From Mesocentrotus franciscanus (Eukaryota > Echinodermata > Echinoidea > Camarodonta > Strongylocentrotidae), in contig CP137686.1 of NCBI GenBank assembly GCA_037976565.1, forward strand, positions 1,890,646 to 1,954,645: a stretch of 64,000 bases of DNA, given 5' to 3'. Positions 56,446-64,000 of the stretch are shown here, piece after piece. Every line of letters starts with the position of its first letter. The stretch's first letter is position 1. The notes under the pieces are model-generated. The model made no database searches. It was given only the letters and a program-made list of their open reading frames with translations, and was not told where the DNA came from. The position numbers and the translations under genes are program-made.

Positions 56446-59055
56446 CAAACAAAATGATAATAAGAAAGAAAATTATTGGATGGGTGACAACCCCACGGCT
56501 GTGGCGTAGCCATTGGGGAGGACGACACATGGCCCCGAACATTTCTCGACCTAAAAAAGTCGACTTGCCGCGTTCAAACAATCTGTAATCTCGTCTTCTT
56601 GTTCTCAATGATCTCGTCATCAAGTCATCAAGACTATCCTATCAAACTCCCTGCTTCTCCTGTACTAAAATATTGTCAAAAAATGAAAGTGAACACTCAC
56701 AAATGAAACAAAAATCCGACATCTGATAACCAGTGTTTAAGCAAACGACTTCATTTATTGCATTTGAATATTTCAAATGAACAGTTTCCTGGCATACTAC
56801 TTTGGCCAGGAGGGATTAGACCTCCCAGCATGGTCACTGATAGGTGGTTATCTTATCAACTCACTCAGCTTTCAATTAACATATTAGTAGAAGAGGATCA
56901 TGGGGGACCAACGGACACCGCTTAGGCATCGTTTTCTGTATAGAGTGAGCAAGTAGCTACAAAAAGTGCAGTGGGGGGCTTTAACAGAACTTAGCAAATC
57001 CGAGGCAAGAGAAAACACGATCTCAATGATTTGACAACAATTAATATTTTGTATAAACATACACAACAAAAATGCATTGATATCTTCTTGTTTGATTTGA
57101 TATTTGATTTAATTCATTCTATAAATATGCTATGGGGTCAATTCAACACAAAATTTCTTTATTTTAATTGTAAAACAAAGTAAACGATAATTTAAAACTG
57201 CGTTATATTAATGATTTTTATGCCTGCATTGTCTAAATGTCATATGATGATAATTTATTTAATTTTGGACAACAAAATGAATTAAAAAATATTTATGCGA
57301 ACTCAAAAAGGAAGGAGGTGGATAGTTTGGCCTAATTAATAACAAAATTGAATTCATCGTTGCGACAGGTGCATGTTCAGAAGGGACCAAAAAAAAATGT
57401 TTTTAATTACATTAGCCTCGCCAATTAAGGGGGAAGGGGTATGGTAGATACTAGAATGTCGGCCTGAAACAGAAGACAGATAACCGTTTTTCATCCAATC
57501 TTTAGCTCTATTATTAGAATTATTGTTATTATATTTTGTTATTATTATTGTTGTTATTAATATATTATTATTTTTCAAAATTTCCTGTGTTTTTCGTTCC
57601 ATTTTTTTAATAATTATGTAATAGGCTTACATATGAAGATATTCCATTCTGTGAGATTATCCTCACTCTTTTTTTTTGGGGGGGGGGGGCGGGCATTTTT
57701 ATTGCCACCGCGTGAGTGGCTAATTACTAGTCCTTATTTGTTTCTTCATTTTGTTATTAATGATGAAATAAAATCGAAACCAAATTTGGTCTCGACGTCT
57801 AAAACACTGAATATTAAAGGCAGTTACTGATATTGCGCCTTCCCCGCGCCCCCCGAAAATTAATCCTTTATACTAGGTTTAACACATGCTGTAATTGTAT
57901 CGAATTATTCAAATACATGTATAAAGAAATAACAATTCTATTTCTTGTTATAACTTTAAATGGCTATTGCTAGAATTCCACATAAAATACAAACGGATCA
58001 ACGCATAATATAAATAAACTGACTGACATGTACACAAAAACAAAACAAAAATGACGATTTTCCCAATTAGAAACGGTAAACATGTAAGCCTACAAGCTGT
58101 ACCAATCATCTTAAAAATAAATAAAAAATGTTAAAATGTTCAAAGTCAACCTAATTTGTTTTACCCCGTTTTCAATAGGAAAGTGGATAAGGAGGATGAA
58201 GAAAATACAGAATAAAATAAAACGGATGAAACAGAACCCAAGTCAGATTTGGGCTTCGAGCGAGCCGTATTATGCGAGCGCGTACGGGTCCCGTCAAGTG
58301 GTCTTCTCACTTAAAGGGAGTGTAGCAGACGAGACTACGTATCTTTCCCGTGACTCGGGGCCAATCGGGTAACGACTACGGACGACGCGACCGCAGCAAT
58401 CACGTGCATGCAACATACGCGAAACCGAAGCGTGAGGAGAACTTCGGTCTGTTTCGCGAACGCTAGCGCGCGCTGACCATGTAGAGATTAAGTCGCTGAC
58501 TACTGTTAATCAAGTCCTAGCGTTTACGTGCAGTTTTCCAAAAGAAGTCGTAGATGGCCTTAACCAACTAGCCAAGCTACACCCCCTGTAAGTTCGTTGA
58601 GATTATATTTTGAACTTGTAAAATTTATTTACAGAAGTAATATTGAAGCTAATATTTCGAATATAACAATAATAATAATTATCTTGTGATTGGAACATTT
58701 TAACATGGACATATTTCTCTATAAAAAGATATATATTTTTGTTGTGCAATGAATGAATACAATTGCACCAATATACTTTGCCACCGGTACTGGGGATCTT
58801 ACATGGCTATATATGTATTTTGGTTTGTAGAAGGAAAGAAAAAAAATTAGAGAATTTTCTTGAAATATAAAGATGCTTGAATTGTATACAGATATCGAAA
58901 GTTTTAGACATTCTTTGCGATGAAATAAGAATTTGCCTCAGCATTTACTTTGAAATTCATGTGTCCGTTTTAAAAAAATCATAGGGAGAAAGGAAATAAA
59001 ATATCTTCATTTCTAAAATCTTTTTCTCAAAGAGGAATTTTAGATCCAATCCATT
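56446..59055. other. Intergenic, no gene recognised
   Basis: Mostly AT-rich. A G-run lies at 57678-57690, att repeats at about 57520-57570, and a CpG-rich stretch at 58245-58495 is listed separately. Confidence 0.4.
58245..58495. promoter_or_regulatory. CpG-rich stretch, possible promoter
   Basis: About 250 bp dense in CpG (gcgagccgtattatgcgagc, gactacggacgacgcgaccg) in an otherwise AT-rich region. No transcript or coding exon can be linked to it. It might instead be a younger repeat. Confidence 0.25.
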
Positions 59056-59059
59056 TCAC

Positions 59060-59395
59060 ATTATAAAATATATATTTTATTGGATCATGCAACCAGTCAT
59101 CCTTATATATCTTCAGATTACTTTGCCTCTCTGTGCCATAATTTATATCGTGAGATAGATATATCATAAACCGAATGCTTCAATATAATTTCAATGCTCC
59201 CAGTGCAAGATTAATTTATACCAGTGTTAAAAGGGATTTCATGGAACCAATCAAGACCGGAAATTGGGTATTGCAAAGCCTTTGTGTTGCACGACGCAAT
59301 ACTTCGGTCAACTGTTGGCTATGTGCAAAATTGCACGTGTAGCAAACGAGCGACCTGCAGAGAGGCGACGAAAGTAACCGAAGAGTGAACTGAAC
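59060..59395 (+). repeat. Dispersed repeat segment, copy 2 (empty site for the 17602 MITE)
   Basis: Reads gtgcaagattaatttatacc then agtgttaaaa without interruption, where copy 1 has the 277-bp MITE. The later block tgcaaaattgcacgtgt is also shared. Confidence 0.65.
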
Positions 59396-59765
59396 TAGCT
59401 GAATGCATTCAAGTCATGTAATACAAGAAATTAAAATGAGGCAGTCACTGTACCTAGGTAATGAAATAGAGGGGCGTTTACATTCATGTATGCTATGGGA
59501 ATAGCCCCCCAAAGGGATGCGTTCCTCTCCAACATTGGTTACATTCGACGGATAAACGGCCGCGGTTTTTTTTTCTGACAATGACCTAACTGCGTTTTAC
59601 ATTAAAACTATATATATATTTCATGTTATTTATTTTTTTTAACTCTGAATAGGCCTACATGATAAAATCAGTATAATTAACACAAACATGAAGAAATTAT
59701 ACTTATTTTTAAAAAAAATTGCCAGGGCTTGATGCTTTTTGAGCCCTGACAATTGAGTAAATGTA

Positions 59766-59955
59766 CAGTCAAACCTGTCTATAGCGACCGCCCAAGGGAA
59801 ACACAAAAAGTGGTCTTTGTAGACAGGTGGTCTTTGTAGACAGGTTTCTTTAGTACATGTTTCAATGAGAAACCATTTTCAAGGGATACATAAAATGTGG
59901 TCTTTGTAGACAGGTGATCTTTGTAGAAAGGTGGTCACTAAAGCAGGTTTGACTG
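59766..59955. mobile_element. 190-bp Tc1/pogo-like MITE
   Basis: The ends cagtcaaacctg and caggtttgactg are exact inverted repeats, with TA duplicated on both sides (59764-59765, 59956-59957). The interior has four copies of ggtctttgtagacaggt-like sequence. Confidence 0.88.
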
Positions 59956-60229
59956 TACAAGCAAAATACATAAATTAGGGGCTTCCTGGTGATGCAAAAG
60001 TACAGCAAAGAAAAGAGAAGAATTATATGTAGGAAGAGACTTAAGAGAGAGAGACAGAGAGAGAGAGAGACAGAAAGGAAGAGATATAGAGAGGAGTGGT
60101 TAAAGAGAGAAGTTACAGATGATTGCACATATCATTGCTAATAAAGCAAACATAAACATAATGATTAAACAGTATATTTAGAGAGCAGCATTATTTTCAC
60201 TGCTACTTTGAATGCAAACTCTGAGTGAA

Positions 60230-60545
60230 TATTCATCTGAACCAAAGGCATGGAAGGCATTGGAGATAGCATGGGTGAAATTCATTTGACTGTCTTGTTG
60301 GATAAGAATGTCCGTCTTTGTTTTTCTTTAAAAGGGCAGTTAGAGCAGGAGGCAAATGCAGTGGTAAAGACGAAACATAAAGAGTGCACTCTGTAAAAAT
60401 TTGATATCCAAAATTTTGAGGGTATTCAATTTTAAGAACAAGAGGGCGCTGTGATCTCTGTAGCGAGAACCAGTACAAATACGTTTTGCCTTTTTTGATA
60501 TCTTAGAATTAAATCGTTCAGACATTTGGAATTCGCCCACATTAA
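60230..60545 (-). mobile_element. CR1-like retrotransposon, C-terminal fragment
   Basis: Two minus-strand frames give KAKRICTGSRYRDHSALLFL, LNTLKILDIKFLQSALFMFR and then SYPTRQSNEFH, the C-terminal block of CR1/Jockey-type polyproteins. A frame change occurs near 60345. It lies about 275 bp downstream of HERC-like gene 2. Confidence 0.85.
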
Positions 60546-60818
60546 TCAGAAAAAGTGAGTACGCGTTGGGCCTTTGTCACTCGCAGAAACATATATATAA
60601 CCTGTATATATTTGCCATATTTGCCATATTCATAAACACATTCATGAACAAAAACAGCGGATTGCCACGTCATGATAAATTATGATCGATCCTTAACCCG
60701 TTGACTTCTGAACTCCCAAATTTCAATTGGCTTAATGCAGGGATAACAGTTTCCAGTAGGGAATGGGGTTAAAGGGTTTCGCTCAAACAGTCTCTCCCTC
60801 TATCTGTATTCGTCGCTG

Positions 60819-62959
60819 CTAGGCAATATGAAATGGGCTGTTGTAGAACGACAGAGTAGCCATCAAGCGATCCTTGACGACTTCTTTACTAGTGTACATA
60901 GGAAGATCCAGTGTGCGGTTATACTCGTTGTTATCGCAGCAATGGGCCACTGGACACAACCTCGATAACCTGTCTTCGCTAGACTCCTCGTCGTCATGGT
61001 CGTCGGCGGCACCGTCCCTGGGGATCTGGAGTTCAACGATGGTGAGGCCGAGGTTCTGCAATCCACCGACCGGCACGCGATCAGACCCCGCCACAAATAC
61101 TGCATGAAAACGAAGTACAGGCATCCATTGTCATTTTTGTCCCCAGACAAAACGTAACTATGATATTGCTTTAAAGGGAGAGAGTCGTCAGTTTACATGT
61201 GCAAAAGCTCATAATTCGCTAACACCAGACTTTGTGGAAGTACCATTAATCGATGTACAAGTCTGCAAAAGGAATACGCGCAGTCCATCAAGAAATACCA
61301 CCTATAGTTTCTCGGAGAGTCTTTGGGTGAGGAAAATGTAAGATAACGACTTTACCATATGGGGGAATGGGTGGAAAATGACAGAGCATCACATAAGGCC
61401 TGTTATTATCATCATTATTATTATAACTATTATCATTATTATCATTATTATTACGGTAGATGTTGTTGTAGATCTTGCCTGTCTGTGATGTCGTAACAGG
61501 AAAAGGTGTGTCTGCAACATTATAGCATCAAGACTCAGCCAAAGTTTCCCACTTACCTAGAAACTCCCTTTTCTGGTCATCATCTAGAGCGTGAAAGACT
61601 TCCCAAAACATCTTGATGGTTGAATGTGAGTCTGTGTAGGGATCTGTATACCGTGTAGACTGGAGACAATCAAATTTAAAATTTAGGCCTACTCTTTTCA
61701 CCTGTAAATTATCAATTTCAAACATTCTGAAGCATTCAAAGTTTCAGGTCTTAAAGTAATGCGTAAAGCGTATGGTCTAAATGTCACATGTTCGAAAAGA
61801 CTTTCAATATATCAACTTAGGGCAATGTCAACGCCCTGTCTGGTTTATTGCCTAAGGGAATTATGTTCGGATTACGTAATATGTTATTGTCATGTTCACA
61901 TATTTCAATAGATGACGCACAAGGCATATCCATAACACGATGACAAAAATTTGCTCAAAATCAACCTAAGCCAAATTTGGTCATCGTGGTATGTATTGTT
62001 GTCTCCTGAGTTGCTTGATTGCAAAACTTAAAGACCTAGGTTCATAATTTGTTAAAATTGCATTTATTTATTTGACGTCATCCCTGAAGATATATATAGC
62101 AATTAAATAATGTGAACTTACAACTGCCCAAATACTGGGTTACAAACAAAAGTGCCATCGAGAGTAATTATGAGTTTCCCCTCAGTTTTAGGCATTTTAC
62201 TTTTGGAAGTAATTATTCTATATTTTGGCCCCTAATTGGACAAAATGTTACCCAAGTTGGGTTAAGAAAATGCCCAAAGTTGGTTGGATACATAATTAAA
62301 CCTCGTGCTGGGCAAATTTTCTACCAATATTTTTAAGAGTGATCGATGGTTTTGGCAAATTGCAGATCCATGCGTTTAATTTAGCGAGCCTTTACTGACA
62401 TCACACGAGACCGACAGCTCATAATACAGACAGCCCACAAGACCGACGATGTCGGTCTAGTGTCAGTCTCGTGGGCTGTTGGCCTCGTGAGCAGTAGCCC
62501 AGTAAGTGCGCGGTGAACTTCGGCTGACACAGATTAGAGCGATAGAATTTCCTTTCAGATATTTACCGCTTGAATTCATTAGAATTCAAGAACAGAACAT
62601 CGTTCTTATGATACGGGTAGAATATTTACAGGACCACAGTAAAACAAAAAAAAGATCAAGTAAACTTCTAAAACCCATCAAACTATACAGTTGGTTGTTG
62701 TGTTCTGAAAACATATGCAGCCTGGAATACTGATTGATGATTATGGCATTGCAGGCCTGCTATACTGCCATACGTACAGCCTACCTTCTCGAGGGCGACC
62801 CAATCGAAATATTTCTCGCCAGTGACGAGGGCTTCTAGCTCGACAGGTCTAAAGATACCTAAGACTTTGGTGTCACAGACTTTGTTGAACCCTTGTTGGA
62901 AAGCGGCAAATTGCGATGGAGCAAGGTAATCTCGTACCTTCTTCTTCACATACATGTGT
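60819..62959 (-). CDS. HERC-like E3 ubiquitin ligase (gene 2), last three exons
   Basis: Three exons are visible: 62959-62785 (175 nt), 61659-61557 (103 nt) and 61099-60819 (281 nt, stop TAG). They encode the HECT C-terminal part: YVKKKVRDYLAPSQFAAFQQ...FRPVELEALVTGEKYFDW, SHSTIKMFWEVFHALDDD, then AGSDRVPVGGLQNLG and the active-site block VAHCCDNNEY with LPMYTSKEVVKDRL, ending PFHIA. Exon lengths are the same as gene 1 for the first two (175, 103) and 6 nt longer for the last, and splice phases agree. It is therefore a tandem paralogue in the same orientation. The remaining exons should lie to the right of the window; I found no exon 17 equivalent in 62960-64000. Confidence 0.92.
61390..61460. 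repeat. (att/atc)n microsatellite in the last intron of gene 2
   Basis: Interrupted attatcatt repeats, occupying the same relative position as the (AAT)n tract in the last intron of gene 1. Confidence 0.7.
62425..62483. repeat. Short hairpin in intron of gene 2
   Basis: The sequence acagcccacaagaccgac is followed closely by gtcagtctcgtgggctgt, an imperfect stem of about 18 bp with an internal gaccgac/gtcggtc pair. Confidence 0.6.
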
Positions 62960-64000
62960 CTATCAGAAAAACAAAGCAGATAAGATGTTAACGGTACACA
63001 CAGTAATGGCCGTTACAAAGGTGGTGCTATGGCTAATGTAGGACGGCATCAGCAATTGCGCAACCGAGGTATTTCTTTGTACAATACAATGGTTTTGCAT
63101 ATTTACCCGTTTCTGGGCCCCGTCTTACAAAGAGTTGATATCAATCGCAACTTATTTGCGATTGATATCAATCGCAACTATGTACATAAGAGATAGGAGA
63201 CTGCAAACTTGCGATTGATTGGAGGACTTACGATTGATTTGGATCAATCGTAACTCTTTGTAAGACGGGGCCCTGGTCTTGATTAGCTCCACGGCAACCC
63301 TTTTAACACCGGTATAGAATGATCCTGCTCCAGAAACATTTAAGTATTCTTGTATCCCACGACAAATACAAAGTGGCGCAGGGAGATTATTTATATGGTA
63401 TGTAAAAAGTTGATATTGTGCACTGTTCAATCAACAAAAAACATAAGAACACGGTGCGTCAAAGACCGCATAAGTTGATGATGAGTTCTCCGTCAGCAAA
63501 TGACGCTTTGTTTGGGATGTGCATATAATATATTGCCCGTAGAAGCGCCATTCTAGTACACCAATAATTTGAATGGTTGAATTCAAAGATTTGATGCAAC
63601 CGTAAACAGTGAACAATTTATTTGACATTGTATACATTGAGACCCTAGGACCCCAACTTGCCTAAGCTAATTTGTTCATTTGACGCCGATTTTCGAATAA
63701 ATGCGCAAAGCCTTTAATACAGTCAGCAAAAATGAGTCTTTCGTCTTTTTTGCGCATGGCTGATGGTCAACGAAACGGAGTTAAGTCTTTTGTCAACTCT
63801 GTTTGTTGCTACGTCAGGCAGCCATTGAAAACGAATTCGTTTACTAAAATTATGGAAATGCAAGCATATACTTTAAACATACAGAACTTTGTTATTCCTG
63901 GCTCATTTTCCTGATTGAGGGGTCATATGAAAGGGCAGAAAATGAACTTTCTAGAAATGTGATTTTTTTTTTTCTTTGAAATTCAGATCAGTTCGCCAAA
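62960..64000 (-). other. Presumed intron of HERC-like gene 2
   Basis: Apart from the MITE at 63115-63273 I see nothing coding here; no HECT exon is recognisable on the minus strand. Short plus-strand open frames (for example at 63732) have no family resemblance. Confidence 0.5.
63115..63273. mobile_element. 159-bp palindromic MITE
   Basis: The ends gggccccgtcttacaaagag and its complement are nearly perfect; ctg flanks both sides. The interior has repeated gcgattgatatcaatcgcaa. It belongs to the same family as 27206-27374. Confidence 0.85.

Overview
The window looks like animal genomic DNA that is rich in transposons. It is AT-rich, its genes are split by GT/AG introns, and it is packed with short inverted-repeat elements, tRNA-derived SINE sequence and decayed CR1-like non-LTR retrotransposons. 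Several repeat styles (arrays built on a tgacctttgacc motif that end in tacggacg runs and a hairpin, MITEs with gccccgtcttac-type ends, ggggcggatcc-type ends) suggest a marine invertebrate deuterostome, perhaps an echinoderm. That assignment is inference from style, not a database result.

The clearest gene is on the minus strand at 2329-24455. Twenty exons with consistent GT/AG sites join into one 3900-nt reading frame (1299 codons plus stop). It encodes a small-HERC-type E3 ubiquitin ligase: RCC1-like repeats at the N terminus, a long acidic linker in one 1015-nt exon, and a C-terminal HECT domain with the catalytic-position Cys at residue 1261. A second gene of the same type lies in the same orientation at the right edge. 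Only its last three exons are visible (60819-62959), with two exon lengths identical and the third nearly so. The two are tandem paralogues. Between them, on the plus strand at 51661-52503, is an ISG12/IFI27-like gene (small glycine-rich membrane protein) with one frame break. Vertebrate HERC5/HERC6 and IFI27/IFI6 genes are interferon-inducible, so this grouping deserves a second look.

The rest is mostly layered mobile DNA. At 36689-41965 a 5277-bp transposon with about 490-bp inverted terminal repeats and a 6-bp target duplication sits inside the open reading frame of a CR1-like retrotransposon. It carries a degraded THAP-domain gene. A Mutator-like foldback element with a 9-bp duplication (21652-23146) lies in HERC intron 2. 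A TTAA element is nested in a MITE in intron 3 (20206-21379). A 1043-bp element with a 9-bp duplication lies 400 bp upstream of the HERC start (24855-25897). Others are a hAT-like MITE with an 8-bp duplication (27888-28185), a TA-flanked element with a SAP-like motif (28592-30457), a palindromic TTAA element (48497-49191), a Tc1/pogo-like MITE (59766-59955) and several satellite-like arrays.

Layout: 1-1075 retrotransposon remnant; 2329-24455 HERC-like gene 1 with TE-filled introns; 24855-34800 TE cluster; 35144-43150 retrotransposon split by the THAP transposon; 43150-51150 intergenic with repeats; 51661-52503 ISG12-like gene; 53775-60545 repeats and sequence with no recognised gene; 60819 to beyond the window, HERC-like gene 2.
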